From assembly GCA_035544895.1 (NCBI GenBank), contig DASZZM010000039.1:1-64000 (forward strand): 64,000 nucleotides of DNA, given 5' to 3'. How positions within the stretch are numbered: position 1 is the stretch's first letter; every line of letters starts with the position of its first letter. Under the pieces are notes generated by a model that was not told the DNA's origin, searched no databases, and was given only the letters and a program-made list of their open reading frames with translations. Origin of the DNA: JASLEW01 sp035544895. Its GTDB lineage: Bacteria; Acidobacteriota; Thermoanaerobaculia; Multivoradales; UBA5704. Of the stretch, positions 1 through 9,217 are shown piece by piece. The translations under genes were made by a program, and so were the position numbers.

Positions 1-92
1 CGGCCAACGGCAGGTTCTCGGTGGGCATCGACGCGATCCGTCTCGACAGCGTCTGCTTCCCGCCGGGCGCGCAGCACTTCGTGCCGCATTAA
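1..92 (+). CDS. C-terminal end of an unidentified protein (partial)
   Basis: An open frame enters from the left edge (codons in phase from base 3) and ends at TAA 90-92, followed at once by a second in-frame TAA. The visible 29 residues end in CFPPGAQHFVPH. A stable hairpin follows about 24 bases after the stop, which fits a gene end. Too little is visible to name a family. Confidence 0.6.
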   Translation, partial: ANGRFSVGIDAIRLDSVCFPPGAQHFVPH

Positions 93-115
93 TAACGACG
101 TTCTCTCCGGCCGGT

Positions 116-141
116 CCGGCCCCCAGTCCGCTGGGGGCCGG
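116..141 (+). terminator. Strong GC hairpin after the first gene, terminator-like
   Basis: CCGGCCCCCAG (116-126) pairs perfectly with CTGGGGGCCGG (131-141) around a TCCG loop: 11 base pairs. No clean T-tract follows, so this is either a weak intrinsic terminator or an mRNA 3' stabiliser. Confidence 0.5.
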
Positions 142-201
142 GCCCGCCGCTTCATCGTTCGACTCTTGCGACCTGGCCCCGACTGGACAGCGGGCAAGGA
201 A

Positions 202-238
202 GGGGTGGGGGTGGGAGTGGGGAAGTGGGGGGTGGGGG
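202..238 (+). promoter_or_regulatory. G-run cluster (potential G-quadruplex) upstream of the PKD protein gene
   Basis: Six runs of three or more G lie within 37 bases (202-205, 207-211, 213-215, 219-222, 227-232, 234-238), separated by 1-4 bases. This satisfies the usual intramolecular G-quadruplex pattern. It sits in the 430-base spacer before the gene starting at 524; I saw no convincing protein gene elsewhere in that spacer. A role in regulation is inference. Confidence 0.45.
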
Positions 239-523
239 TCAGCTTGGAAGAGTCCACCCGTCCAAGGAAGCGCGTACCTGCCGCGAGAGGTTGGGCGTGC
301 CATCCTTGCCGCTCGCCTGCTCCGAGGAGCGTCTGTCTCTCGCGAGCTCGGAGGGCTCTGGGTCTGGGAGTCACCCTCCTCGCCGAGAGCGAGCCAGGCG
401 GAAGTGGATCGAGTGAGATAGGGAAATGCCTAACGTTCTATATGTCGAGCTTCTGAGCCCGAATGCGTCTTGGGAGAGCCAGCGCCGGGAGCGGTGAGCA
501 GTAACCAAAGAGGAGTACCTGGC

Positions 524-3500
524 ATGAGCAGACTGAGCCCTCGTCGTTTCTCCCTCGCCATGACCCTCCAGGCCGTCCTGCCGGCGCTGCTGGCAGCCCT
601 CATCATTCCCGCTCGGCTCGGCGCCCAGAGCTGCGACCGCACCGGGTGCGGCTACGCCACCTGCGCCTTTCCCGCGACGCCGGTGCCGCAGAGCTACTGG
701 CCGAACGGCAGCGAGCTGCAGCCGGTGGATCCGCCCGGTGTGGCGTTGCCCGCGTTACGCGATTCGACCAACTTCAACGAGTTCGACTCCGCCCATTTCT
801 GGTACAGCGGCACCAACTGGTACGTCTCGCTCGACGTGCAGAACGGCTTCATCTTCACCGGCCTTGCCTACGGCATGCAGATCTGGGACGCCCGCACCAC
901 GCCGGCCAGTCCCACCCTGCTGGGGTCGACCACCTTCAACTCCAACGGAGCTTTTCCGGCCTGGGTGGCCGGCGAGGACAAGTGGCCCATCCACCAGATC
1001 TCGGTGCCCAACGGCGTCGACACCGTGGCCGCGCTCGCGGCTTCCAACGGGATTGGCCTCATCGTCATGGACCTCAGCGACAAGACCAAACCCAGGGCGG
1101 CCTATCAGTTCAACAATGTCGATGCCAAGGCGGTCTACGCCGCCAAGATCGGCGGCACCAACTACGCCTTCCTCGGCGCCTCGCCCGGCGGGCTCCTGGC
1201 CTTCAACATAGATGCGGCCCTCCAGCTCCCGGGCTGCCTGGACACCGCGGGCGCGGCAGCGCAGTGCCCCGGGGTCGCTCTCGGCCAGATCGGGACCAAG
1301 CAGGCGTCCTTCGTTGCCGGCATCGACAACTACGTGGTGACGACGGGCGGCGGCGGCTACGCCATCTACGACGTCAGCAGCCCGCAATCCCCGCAGCTCA
1401 AGCTCACCGGCCCGAGCAGCCAGGCCTTCTACGGCGTCGCCATGTGGAAGGACAGCGGCGGCAAGTACTACCTGGGGGCGCGCAGCGAAGACCCCGGTTC
1501 GCTCAGCGACACACTCAGCATCTACGACGTCAGCTGCATCGCCGGCACCTGCTCCGGCAGCCCTTCGCCGCTGGGGACCCCGCGGGTCTTCCAGGAGCCG
1601 GGCACCGAGAGGCTGTTCCTAAGCTTCTCGCGCAGCAACGCCACACCCTTCCTCTACCTGGGCAGCACCAACTACTGCGGGAACCCGCTCTCAGGCCAGC
1701 TGCCGTCCACCCAGCGGGAGTGGCTGTTCGACGTCAGCAATCCGGCCGCCCCGCGCGACATCACCCCGCCGACCGGCTACTGGGGCTGGTACTACCGCAC
1801 CCAACCCACCGGCTTCAACCTCGTCGATGGCCACGAAGGCAAGTTCATCGGCGACTACTTCTACCGCGCGGCGTTCACGATCTTCGACTTCCACAAGCAC
1901 ACCGGCATCGTCGCTCCCACCGCGGCCTTCACCTACAGCCCGGCGCTGATCTATCCCGGGACGCCGGTCGCCTTCACCGACCAGTCGAGCGGGGGCAGCC
2001 TCAGCTACACGTGGACCTTCTCCCCGGACGGCTCTCCGGCGAGCTCGAGCGTGCAGAACCCGGCAGGGGTCACCTTCGCCGCGAAAGGCGCCAAGACCGT
2101 CTCGCTCAAGGTGACGAACACCGCCGGCCCGAACGGGAGCACCGCCGCCCAGACCATCCAGGTGCTCGATCCGGTGCCGCAGGTCGGGGGCATCACGGTG
2201 TCCCCGCCGAGCCCGCTGCAGTGCCAGCCGGTGACCCTCACCGCCACCGGAGTGACCGGGGCGCCGACGCTCGCCTATAGCTGGCAGATCACCAACGGCA
2301 GCAACCAGCAGGCGTCGGGAGGCACCTCGACCGCCAATCCCTTCGTCTGGGACACCAAGGCCTTCGGCGTGCCGGCCGGGAGCTATACGGCCAAGGTGAC
2401 GGTGACCAACGCCGCCGGCAACGGCCCGAAGAGCGCGACGTTCGCCCTCGGCTCGCTGGCGACCCTGCCGGCCGACGGCACTTTCGCGCCGACCAACGAC
2501 GCCTTCACCGCCGGCACCGTGCAGTTCCACGTCGTCGCCGCCGGCGGCACGGAGTGGAACTGGAACTTCGGCGACAACCCGGGAGGCGGGCCGGCCGCGG
2601 ACGGCTACTCCGGGTGGACCAACGATCCGGCCGCCGGCCCGAACCCGAGCCATACCTACACCGTGATCGGCAACTACGCGGTCAAGGTCAAGGTGCGCAA
2701 CTGCGTCAACGTCGGGGGCCAGACCAGCGCGGCCCTCAACGTCAACGTCACGGTGACGACGCCGCTCAAGGCCCGCTTCGACGCCCAGGGATGCTCGAAC
2801 ATCGGCGGTTTCTTCGTCTGCAACTTCAACGTCAACCAGCCGATCACCTTCGTCGACAGCTCGACCGGGGCTTCCTTCTGGGACTACGACTGGGACGGCA
2901 GCAACACCTTTGCCGACTCCAGCCACAGCTCTCCGGTGACCACCCATACCTACGCCATCCAGGGCACCTTCACGCCGCAGCTACGCGTGCGGCGGGGCGC
3001 CAGCGAGCAGAACGTCTACACGCACGGCCCGATCACCATCTCCTCGCCGAACCCGCCCTCGATCAGCGTCGGCGGCCCCACCTCCGGCCAGCCCGGCCAG
3101 CCCTACACCTACTCCGCTTCGGCCAGCAACTGCACCCCGGCGGCCTGGTCGTGGAGCACCGGCGGCGGCATCATCGGCGGAGATGCCACCTCGGCCAGCA
3201 TCAGCGTTACCTGGTCGAGTCCGGGCACCTACGTGGTGAGCGCCAGCAACGCGGCCTGTGGGAGCGCCTCGGGGAGCGTCACGGTCTCCATCTCCACGTC
3301 GGGCGGCCCGCCTCCCCCGCCTCCCCCGCCGCCACCACCCCCCGGCACCCCCCTGGTATCGAAGTTCACCTTCTCGCCGGCGGCGCCCAAGGTGGGTGAC
3401 ACGGTGACTTTCGACGGCACGTCCTCGACTGGCGCTCCGACTGGCTACTCCTGGACGTTCGGCGATGGCACCAACGGCTCGGGCAGCGTGGCCACCCATG

Positions 3501-5341
3501 TCTTCACCTCGGACGGGAGCTTCGTGATCCACCTGTCGGTGACCGCGCCGGGCTCCGGGGCCAACTGCCTGTTCGGCACCTGCGCCGCCGACTCCGCCCA
3601 GACCGTGACGGTGGCCAAGAGCGGGCCGCCGCCGCCGCCCCCGCTCAATCCCGACTTCACGGTCAGCGGCGGCGGCGTGCAGTGCAGCAACGTGGGCGGC
3701 CTCGATCTGTGCACCGTGGCGACCGGCCAGCCGGTGACCTTCACGGCGCTGGAGACCAACGCCACGACCTATAACTGGAGCTTCGGCGACAACACCACCG
3801 ACAGCGGGCAATCGGTCACCCATACCTGGAGCCAACCCGGCAGTTTCGCCGTGCAGCTGACCGTCTCGGCGCAGGGCAAGGCGGCCTCGAGCAAGCAGCG
3901 GGCCTTCACCGTCAATGGACCGCCGCCGCCGCCGCCGACCAGCTCGGTGCTGCTGCCCTGGATCGCGGCGACCGGCAGCCCGCAGAACCAGACGACCGAT
4001 CTCTACGTGCTCAACCCGACCGCCGGCTCGCTCGACGCCACCATCACCTACTTCAAGCGCGGATTGCCGGAGAGCCCCGCGCCCGCGGCGACCAAGACGA
4101 TCGGCCCCGGCGCGACCCTGTTCCTCGCCGACGCCTTGCACAACCTGTTCGGCCGCGACAACACCGCGGGCTTCCTCACCGTGACCGTCGCCGGCGCGGT
4201 CGAGCCGGTCGTGACCTCGTTCAACACCATCACCGGCGACAGCGGCAAGTTCGGCCAGTCGGTCCTCGGCATCTCGCTCGCCCAGAAGGCCAACAAAGCC
4301 TCCGCTCCGGCGTCCGACCTGGTGCAGCACCTCATCGGGCTCAACGACAACTCCGACCAGGCGTCCGGCTTCGGAGTGAGCAATCCGAACCAGGATCCGA
4401 CGAACTATCACCTGAAGTTCTTCGACAACACGGGACAGAAGATCGGCGAGTCGTCCGGCGACATCTTGCTGCCGAACCTCGGCCAGAAGCAGTTCCGCGT
4501 CGGCGACATCCACAACCTCTTCAACGTCTCCGGCTTCTCGGACTACCGGGTGGAGGTGGACAACACCGGCACCGGCGGCAAGATCTACCCCTACGCTTCG
4601 AGCCTGCGGCCGTCGGGCGATCCCTCGTTCATCCCGGTCGCGCGGACCGGCGCCTCCCGCCTCTACGTGATCGGCGCTTTCAGCACCAGCGGCACCTGGC
4701 AGACCGATATCGTGCTGGCCAACGTGGGGGACCAGCAGACCACGACCAGCATGACGTACTCCAAGATCGGCACGGCCAGCGTGCCCTCGCAGCCGGTGAC
4801 GGTCAACCTGCAGCCGGGGCAGACGCAGCGGCTGAGCAACGCCATCGCCGCCAACTTCAATACCAACAACACCGTCGGGACGATCACTTTCGACAGCACC
4901 TCGCCCAACGGCATCTTCCCGGTCGTGCAGGCCGAGAGTTACAACGTCGCCCCTTCGGCCCAGAAGTACGGGCAGGCCATGGGAGCGTTCACGGACGCCG
5001 ACGCGGCGGGACCCGGCCAGGCCGAGTACCTGGTCGGCCTGCGCCAGGACTCGGACCACGCGACGACCATCTGGCTGTTCAACCCGGGGACCGAGAATGG
5101 CATCTATGACATCCAGTACGTGGGCCTCGACGGCACGGTGCTGGGAACTATCAGCAACGTCAACCTCGCCCCCGGCCGGACGCGGCAGTTCCTGCCCATC
5201 CAGCACAAGATCAAGGCCGGCGGCGTCGCCGACGGCTTCGCCGTCAAGGTCGTGGTCAACAACGGCAAAGCCCTCGCCGCCGCCCAGGTCGTCAACCTGG
5301 GGACCAACGACCCGTCGTACGTGCAGGGAGTCTCTCGGTAG
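524..5341 (+). CDS. Very large secreted multi-PKD-domain surface protein
   Basis: 1605 residues from ATG 524, chosen because AGGAG (511-515) lies 8 bases upstream and a signal peptide begins there (cleavage near LGAQ-SC, about residue 35); an in-frame ATG at 470 lacks these. Residues about 60-440 resemble LVIVD-type beta-propeller repeats. About seven PKD/Ig-like domains follow, at roughly 465-549, 554-642, 646-744, 747-840, 844-925, 943-1032 and 1039-1132, several with the WxFGD core. Poly-proline linkers occur near 930 (a run of 12 Pro), 1035 and 1135. The last ~470 residues form beta-rich repeats (YVLNPTAG..., LFNPGTENG...). Probably exported and surface-bound or released; a role in adhesion or polymer binding is inference. 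It precedes the glycan cluster but is separated from it by two hairpins. Confidence 0.85.
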   Translation: MSRLSPRRFSLAMTLQAVLPALLAALIIPARLGAQSCDRTGCGYATCAFPATPVPQSYWPNGSELQPVDPPGVALPALRDSTNFNEFDSAHFWYSGTNWYVSLDVQNGFIFTGLAYGMQIWDARTTPASPTLLGSTTFNSNGAFPAWVAGEDKWPIHQISVPNGVDTVAALAASNGIGLIVMDLSDKTKPRAAYQFNNVDAKAVYAAKIGGTNYAFLGASPGGLLAFNIDAALQLPGCLDTAGAAAQCPGVALGQIGTKQASFVAGIDNYVVTTGGGGYAIYDVSSPQSPQLKLTGPSSQAFYGVAMWKDSGGKYYLGARSEDPGSLSDTLSIYDVSCIAGTCSGSPSPLGTPRVFQEPGTERLFLSFSRSNATPFLYLGSTNYCGNPLSGQLPSTQREWLFDVSNPAAPRDITPPTGYWGWYYRTQPTGFNLVDGHEGKFIGDYFYRAAFTIFDFHKHTGIVAPTAAFTYSPALIYPGTPVAFTDQSSGGSLSYTWTFSPDGSPASSSVQNPAGVTFAAKGAKTVSLKVTNTAGPNGSTAAQTIQVLDPVPQVGGITVSPPSPLQCQPVTLTATGVTGAPTLAYSWQITNGSNQQASGGTSTANPFVWDTKAFGVPAGSYTAKVTVTNAAGNGPKSATFALGSLATLPADGTFAPTNDAFTAGTVQFHVVAAGGTEWNWNFGDNPGGGPAADGYSGWTNDPAAGPNPSHTYTVIGNYAVKVKVRNCVNVGGQTSAALNVNVTVTTPLKARFDAQGCSNIGGFFVCNFNVNQPITFVDSSTGASFWDYDWDGSNTFADSSHSSPVTTHTYAIQGTFTPQLRVRRGASEQNVYTHGPITISSPNPPSISVGGPTSGQPGQPYTYSASASNCTPAAWSWSTGGGIIGGDATSASISVTWSSPGTYVVSASNAACGSASGSVTVSISTSGGPPPPPPPPPPPPGTPLVSKFTFSPAAPKVGDTVTFDGTSSTGAPTGYSWTFGDGTNGSGSVATHVFTSDGSFVIHLSVTAPGSGANCLFGTCAADSAQTVTVAKSGPPPPPPLNPDFTVSGGGVQCSNVGGLDLCTVATGQPVTFTALETNATTYNWSFGDNTTDSGQSVTHTWSQPGSFAVQLTVSAQGKAASSKQRAFTVNGPPPPPPTSSVLLPWIAATGSPQNQTTDLYVLNPTAGSLDATITYFKRGLPESPAPAATKTIGPGATLFLADALHNLFGRDNTAGFLTVTVAGAVEPVVTSFNTITGDSGKFGQSVLGISLAQKANKASAPASDLVQHLIGLNDNSDQASGFGVSNPNQDPTNYHLKFFDNTGQKIGESSGDILLPNLGQKQFRVGDIHNLFNVSGFSDYRVEVDNTGTGGKIYPYASSLRPSGDPSFIPVARTGASRLYVIGAFSTSGTWQTDIVLANVGDQQTTTSMTYSKIGTASVPSQPVTVNLQPGQTQRLSNAIAANFNTNNTVGTITFDSTSPNGIFPVVQAESYNVAPSAQKYGQAMGAFTDADAAGPGQAEYLVGLRQDSDHATTIWLFNPGTENGIYDIQYVGLDGTVLGTISNVNLAPGRTRQFLPIQHKIKAGGVADGFAVKVVVNNGKALAAAQVVNLGTNDPSYVQGVSR

Positions 5342-5377
5342 GGGTAGCCCTCCCAGAAGAGCGCCAGCCATCCGGGG

Positions 5378-5427
5378 TTTCGCGTGCACGCCCCGGGTGG
5401 CCGCGCGCCAGTCCTACTGGACGCGCG
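5378..5427 (+). terminator. Two tandem hairpins between the PKD gene and wzt
   Basis: The first hairpin pairs CCATCCGGGG with CCCCGGGTGG (about 5378-5402). The second pairs CGCGCGCCAGT (5402-5412) with ACTGG-A-CGCGCG (5416-5427, one bulged A) around CCT. They lie soon after the stop at 5341. There is no T-tract, so termination is plausible but unproven. Confidence 0.4.
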
Positions 5428-5439
5428 CGCGGTGGTACA

Positions 5440-5457
5440 GGGGAGGGTGGGGGTGGG
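5440..5457 (+). promoter_or_regulatory. Perfect four-run G-quadruplex motif 20 bases before the wzt start
   Basis: GGGG-A-GGG-T-GGGGG-T-GGG: four G-runs with single-base loops, the most stable G4 class. It lies just upstream of ATG 5478, where a Shine-Dalgarno sequence would be expected and no clear one is seen. It shares GGTGGGGGTGGG with the G-rich tract upstream of the PKD gene. Confidence 0.5.
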
Positions 5458-5477
5458 CACGGTAAGATGGAACGCCG

Positions 5478-6827
5478 ATGAGTGGTGAGGTGGTGGTTGC
5501 GGCAGAGGGGTTGAGCAAGGTTTATCGGGTGTATGGGACGCCTTGGGATCGGGTGTGGGAGGTGGTGGGTCGGCGGGCGCGGCATCGGGAGTTCAGGGCG
5601 CTGCAGGGGGTGTCGTTCGAGGTGCGGCGGGGGGAGGGGCTGGCGGTGGTGGGGGAGAACGGGGCGGGCAAGAGCACGCTGCTCAAGATCCTGGCGGGAA
5701 TCACGGCGCCCACGGCGGGCAGGTTCGACGTGCGCGGCAAGGTGGCGTCGATCCTCGAGCTGGGGTCGGGGTTCCATCCGGAGTTCACCGGGCGGCAGAA
5801 CATCGTGCTCAACGCGGCCATGCTCGGGCTGAGCGAAGAAGAGCTGCGGCGGAAGCTCCCGGCCATCGTCGACTTCAGCGAGCTCGGCGACTTCATCGAC
5901 CAGCCGGTCAAGTGCTACTCGACCGGCATGGCGATGCGGCTCGGCTTCGCGATCGCCACCCAGGTCGAGCCCGACGTGCTGATCATCGACGAGGCGCTCT
6001 CGGTCGGCGACGGCTACTTCCAGAAGAAGTGCATGAACCGCCTCCTGGCCTTCATGGAGGGTGGCGGCACCCTGCTGTTCTGCTCCCACGCCATGTACTA
6101 CGTGTCGGCCTTCTGCCAGCACGCCCTGTGGCTGCGCCACGGCTCTCCGGAGGCGCTGGGGCCGGTCCCCGAGGTGGTGCGCGCCTACGAGACCTTCCTG
6201 CTGGCCAAGGCGGCGCCGGATGCCGCCGCCCGGCCGGCTGACCGGCAAGGCGGCGCGGCTCCGGCGCCGGATGCCGCCGTCCCGCCGTCCCGGCCGCCCC
6301 GACCGCAGTCACCGGCATGGATCGTCGCCGCCCGGCTCGCCGCGCCCGGCCAAGCGGACGCGGACGACGCGGACGACGCGGACGATGCCGGGCCGCGGGT
6401 CTTCGCCCCTTCCGCGCCATGGGAGCTCGAGATCGAGTGGCGCACGGAAGACCCCGGAATCGCCTTTCATCTCGGGGTAGGGGTCAACCGGCAGGACGGG
6501 ATCGAGGTCTGCTCGTTCGCCACCCATCTCGACGGCATCGCGCCCTCGACCGGCAAGGAGAGATACCGCGCCAGGCTCCTCGTCCCCAAGCTGCCGCTGA
6601 TCAAGGGCGACTTCAGCCTGTACGTCTTTCTGCTCGACGAAGCGGCCTTGCACATCTACGACCAGCGCGTGCTGCCGCACGCCTTCGCGGTGCACGGACC
6701 CCGCTACTCCTTCGGCCTGATCCAGGCGGAGCACGCGTGGACGTTCGGCCTGGAGCCTGGCGAAGACCGCTCCCTCGGCGACGCGGAAGGGCTCGCCTCC
6801 GTACACAAGAGCGGTGCACGAGCGTAA
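5478..6827 (+). CDS. wzt: ABC transporter ATPase of O-antigen/polysaccharide export (Wzt-like) with C-terminal glycan-binding domain
   Basis: 449 residues. Walker A GENGAGKST is near residue 60, the ABC signature is CYSTGM near 146, and Walker B VLIIDEALSVGD is near 168-179. The 'EALSVGD' form is typical of polysaccharide exporters of the Wzt/KpsT/TagH group. After a Pro/Ala-rich linker, residues about 278-428 form a beta-sandwich-like domain consistent with Wzt_C, which in characterised homologues binds the glycan end before export. It would couple ATP hydrolysis to export across the inner membrane through a Wzm permease, but no permease is in this window. It heads the glycan gene run. Odd points: G-ending codons dominate the first ~60 codons, and an in-frame 9-base repeat (about 6354-6389) encodes a DAD repeat at the domain boundary. 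Confidence 0.88.
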   Translation: MSGEVVVAAEGLSKVYRVYGTPWDRVWEVVGRRARHREFRALQGVSFEVRRGEGLAVVGENGAGKSTLLKILAGITAPTAGRFDVRGKVASILELGSGFHPEFTGRQNIVLNAAMLGLSEEELRRKLPAIVDFSELGDFIDQPVKCYSTGMAMRLGFAIATQVEPDVLIIDEALSVGDGYFQKKCMNRLLAFMEGGGTLLFCSHAMYYVSAFCQHALWLRHGSPEALGPVPEVVRAYETFLLAKAAPDAAARPADRQGGAAPAPDAAVPPSRPPRPQSPAWIVAARLAAPGQADADDADDADDAGPRVFAPSAPWELEIEWRTEDPGIAFHLGVGVNRQDGIEVCSFATHLDGIAPSTGKERYRARLLVPKLPLIKGDFSLYVFLLDEAALHIYDQRVLPHAFAVHGPRYSFGLIQAEHAWTFGLEPGEDRSLGDAEGLASVHKSGARA

Positions 6828-6836
6828 GATCCATCC

Positions 6837-8063
6837 ATGATCCCGACCGCCGCCAGCCCGCCGCCGCGCCTTGCCGACCGTGATGCGCCGGGGCTGGATG
6901 GGGACCCGGCGCCTTCCAGTCAATCCACCGGGCTGGTGCCGAGCCCCTTCCTGCACCATCAGCCGGCCGCGCAACGCATCTATAACCCGCTGACCGACCG
7001 CACGCTGGCCGCCGGCGAGCCCGGCTATGACCTGGTGCGGCGGCTTCTCGATGGCTCGGATGGCTCATATGGCTCGAATGGCTCGCATGGCTCAGAACGC
7101 GCGGGGGATCTCTCGCCAGGCGGGGCCGAGCATTGGGCGCGGCTCGCGAGCGAGGGGTGGTTGGTGGCGCGCGGGGAGGACGTTTCGCGCCGCTTCTTGC
7201 TCAAGTACGTCTCGCTAGAGGCCCACACGGTGTGCAACCAGGCGTGCTATTTCTGCCCGGTCTCGATCGCGCCGCGCGAGGACTACTTCATGCCCACCGA
7301 CCTGTACGAGCGGATCGTCGGCGAGCTCGGGGCCTACCGCGACACCATCGAATCGGTTTTCATGATCAATTACAACGAACCGACCGCCGACCGCCGGTTC
7401 CTCGACCAGGTGATGACCATCAAGGCCGCCGGCCTGCCGCCGGCCGTGCTCACCAATGGCTCCGGCCTGACGCCGGAGAGGTCCGACGCGCTGGTCGCAA
7501 TGGGCGGCCTGCGCTTCCTCTCGATCAACTTGTCGACCCTCGACCGCGAGCGCTACCGCCGCGATCGCGGCGGCGATCACCTGCCCCTGGTCCTGCGCAA
7601 TCTCGACCACGCGCGCGACCAGCCGCTTGCCGAGCAGATGGACATCGTGGTCCTGGGCACCGGCGACGCGGAGCACCGGAGCGACTTCGCCGCGATCGAG
7701 CAGCGCTTCGCCGGCAGCCGCTTTACGGTGAAGTACTTCGAGGTGATGGACCGCGCCGGATACCTGGAGATCGGCGCCAAGCCGGCGATGCCCAACGAGC
7801 GCCTGTGCGGTTGCGACAACGTCGGTTCCCGTCCCCTACAGCACATCCACATCACGCCGCGAGGCAAGTGCGTGCTGTGCTGCGAGGACTATGACGCCAA
7901 ATACGTGGTTGGCGACCTGACGCGGCAGAGCGTGCACGAAGTGCTCGGCGGGCCGGCGATAGCCCTCATGCGGCGCTGGGTCTACGGCCTGGAAGAGGCG
8001 CCGCGCGACTTCATCTGCCGCGGCTGCACCTTCGCCCTCACCCGCCCAACCCACCCGGCGTGA
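6837..8063 (+). CDS. Radical SAM protein with SPASM-like C-terminus
   Basis: 408 residues. The radical SAM cluster motif CX3CX2C is at C133, C137 and C140 (CNQACYFC). C-terminal cysteines (LCGCDN, KCVLCCEDY, FICRGC) are arranged like a SPASM/twitch auxiliary Fe-S cluster region. Family knowledge: such proteins cleave S-adenosylmethionine and modify peptides, sugars or other substrates by radical chemistry. It lies 9 bases after wzt, and its stop overlaps the next gene's GTG, so co-expression with the glycan genes is likely; the substrate is unknown. The N-terminal ~130 residues precede the SAM barrel and contain a Gly-Ser-X repeat encoded by five 9-base units (7051-7095). Confidence 0.82.
   Translation: MIPTAASPPPRLADRDAPGLDGDPAPSSQSTGLVPSPFLHHQPAAQRIYNPLTDRTLAAGEPGYDLVRRLLDGSDGSYGSNGSHGSERAGDLSPGGAEHWARLASEGWLVARGEDVSRRFLLKYVSLEAHTVCNQACYFCPVSIAPREDYFMPTDLYERIVGELGAYRDTIESVFMINYNEPTADRRFLDQVMTIKAAGLPPAVLTNGSGLTPERSDALVAMGGLRFLSINLSTLDRERYRRDRGGDHLPLVLRNLDHARDQPLAEQMDIVVLGTGDAEHRSDFAAIEQRFAGSRFTVKYFEVMDRAGYLEIGAKPAMPNERLCGCDNVGSRPLQHIHITPRGKCVLCCEDYDAKYVVGDLTRQSVHEVLGGPAIALMRRWVYGLEEAPRDFICRGCTFALTRPTHPA
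7051..7095 (+). repeat. 9-base minisatellite ATGGCTCNN x5, in frame
   Basis: Five consecutive units ATGGCTCNN (7051, 7060, 7069, 7078, 7087) encode a DGS/YGS/NGS/HGS tripeptide repeat in the radical SAM protein. The reverse complement of the same unit recurs at 11693-11755 in a glycosyltransferase gene. Confidence 0.9.
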
Positions 8064-9214
8064 CCTCGCGGGCGGCGGACGTCTCGATCGTCCTGGTCCA
8101 CTACCACACTCCGCGCCTGGCGGCGGCCGCGGTCGCGGCATTGCGCCGGGACGGCATGGCCTGCGGGCTCGAGCTCGAGCTGGTGCTGGTCGATAACGGC
8201 AGCGATCGGGAAGGAAGAGAGCTGCTCGCCGGCCTGCCGGTCGAGCTGCTCGAACCCGGCCGCAACCTCGGCTACGCCGGCGGCGTCAACCTCGGAGTGT
8301 CCGCGTCGAGCGCCGGCATGATCGTGGTGATGAATCCCGACGTCGAGGTGTTTCCCGGCTGCCTGGCCGCGCTGGCCGGCTGCCTGCGCCAGGGAGCCGC
8401 GGCCGCCGGACCGCGCTTTTACTGGGACCGCTCGCGACGCCTGTTGCTGCCGCCGGCGGAGCCGCGCGGCCGCGGCGACGAGCTGCTGGCCTGGCTGGCC
8501 TCGCGCGGCGAGCGCTGGGCCGCGCGGGCGCGCCGGCGCAGCCGCCGGCACTGCCGGCGCCATTGGCAGGCGGCGGGTCCGTTGCGCAGCTATGCGCTTT
8601 CCGGCAGCATGCTCGCTCTGACGCGCCAGGCCTGGGAGCGGGTCGGCCCCTTCGACTCCGGTTTTCAGATGTATTTCGAGGAGACCGACTGGCTGCGGCG
8701 CCTGGAACGCGGCGGCCTGCCCGCCTGGTACGTCCCCGCCGCGGTAGCGGTGCATTCCTATGGCCGCAGCGCGGCGGCGGAGCCGCGCGCCGCTGCCTGG
8801 TTCGCGGCTTCGGCCGGCCGCTTTCGCCGCCTCCACTACGGCGCCTGGTTTGCCCGCGGGCTCGAGCTGCTCGCCAGGGCGGCGCCCGGCGCGGCACCCC
8901 GGCAGGCGGCGCCCGGCGCAATGCCCCGGCAGGCGGCGCTCGGTGCGCCGCGCGATGCGCTGGGTGAGCCGGTGCCAGAGGAGGGCTTGGACCTGGCCGG
9001 CTTTCCTGTCCCGCTGTGGATCGAAGTCTCGCCCAACCCGGCCGGGTTCCCCGCCGCCGCCGAGGAGGTGACCGCGGCCGGCGGCGGCGGCAAGCGCTGG
9101 ATGCTGCCCGACGACATCGTCCCGCCAACCGCCACGTCCCTCGCGGTGCGCCTGACCGACGGCCGTGGCAGGGAGCTGGCGCTCTTCTCCATCCGCCCGC
9201 GGGCGCCCGAGTAG
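8060..9214 (+). CDS. Family 2 glycosyltransferase, rhamnosyltransferase-like
   Basis: 384 residues from GTG 8060, which overlaps the previous stop (GTGA). A GT-A fold start (VSIVLVHYHTP) leads to VLVDNGSD, NLGYAGGVNLG and NPDVEVFPG, the last being the metal/nucleotide-sugar region of WbbL/rhamnosyltransferase-like GT2 enzymes. FEETDWLRRLERGG near residue 210 fits the catalytic ED motif. It probably transfers one sugar onto a lipid-linked glycan on the cytoplasmic face. The C-terminal ~120 residues are not a standard GT2 part and contain a nine-residue repeat (APGAAPRQA/APGAMPRQA) encoded by a 27-base tandem repeat at 8881-8934. Donor and acceptor cannot be told from sequence. Confidence 0.85.
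   Translation: MTSRAADVSIVLVHYHTPRLAAAAVAALRRDGMACGLELELVLVDNGSDREGRELLAGLPVELLEPGRNLGYAGGVNLGVSASSAGMIVVMNPDVEVFPGCLAALAGCLRQGAAAAGPRFYWDRSRRLLLPPAEPRGRGDELLAWLASRGERWAARARRRSRRHCRRHWQAAGPLRSYALSGSMLALTRQAWERVGPFDSGFQMYFEETDWLRRLERGGLPAWYVPAAVAVHSYGRSAAAEPRAAAWFAASAGRFRRLHYGAWFARGLELLARAAPGAAPRQAAPGAMPRQAALGAPRDALGEPVPEEGLDLAGFPVPLWIEVSPNPAGFPAAAEEVTAAGGGGKRWMLPDDIVPPTATSLAVRLTDGRGRELALFSIRPRAPE
8881..8950 (+). repeat. 27-base direct tandem repeat, in frame
   Basis: Units 8881-8907 and 8908-8934 differ at only three bases (GGCGCCCGGCGC...CCCCGGCAGGC), with a decayed third copy to about 8950. It lies in the linker of the GT2 gene. Confidence 0.8.
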
Positions 9215-9217
9215 CCC

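Noticed and set aside
2981..5389. 802-codon open frame on the reverse strand across the PKD gene
   Set aside because: Arg/Gly/Ala-rich composition without domains, antisense to a well-supported secreted protein; a shadow frame caused by high GC.
7051..7095. Short regularly spaced repeats considered as a CRISPR array
   Set aside because: Contiguous 9-base units with no spacers, located in frame in a gene; no cas genes in the window.
6837..8063. Radical SAM protein as an anaerobic sulfatase-maturating enzyme
   Set aside because: The sulfatase-fold proteins here have Thr at the nucleophile position and cannot be substrates; CX3CX2C plus SPASM alone is not diagnostic.
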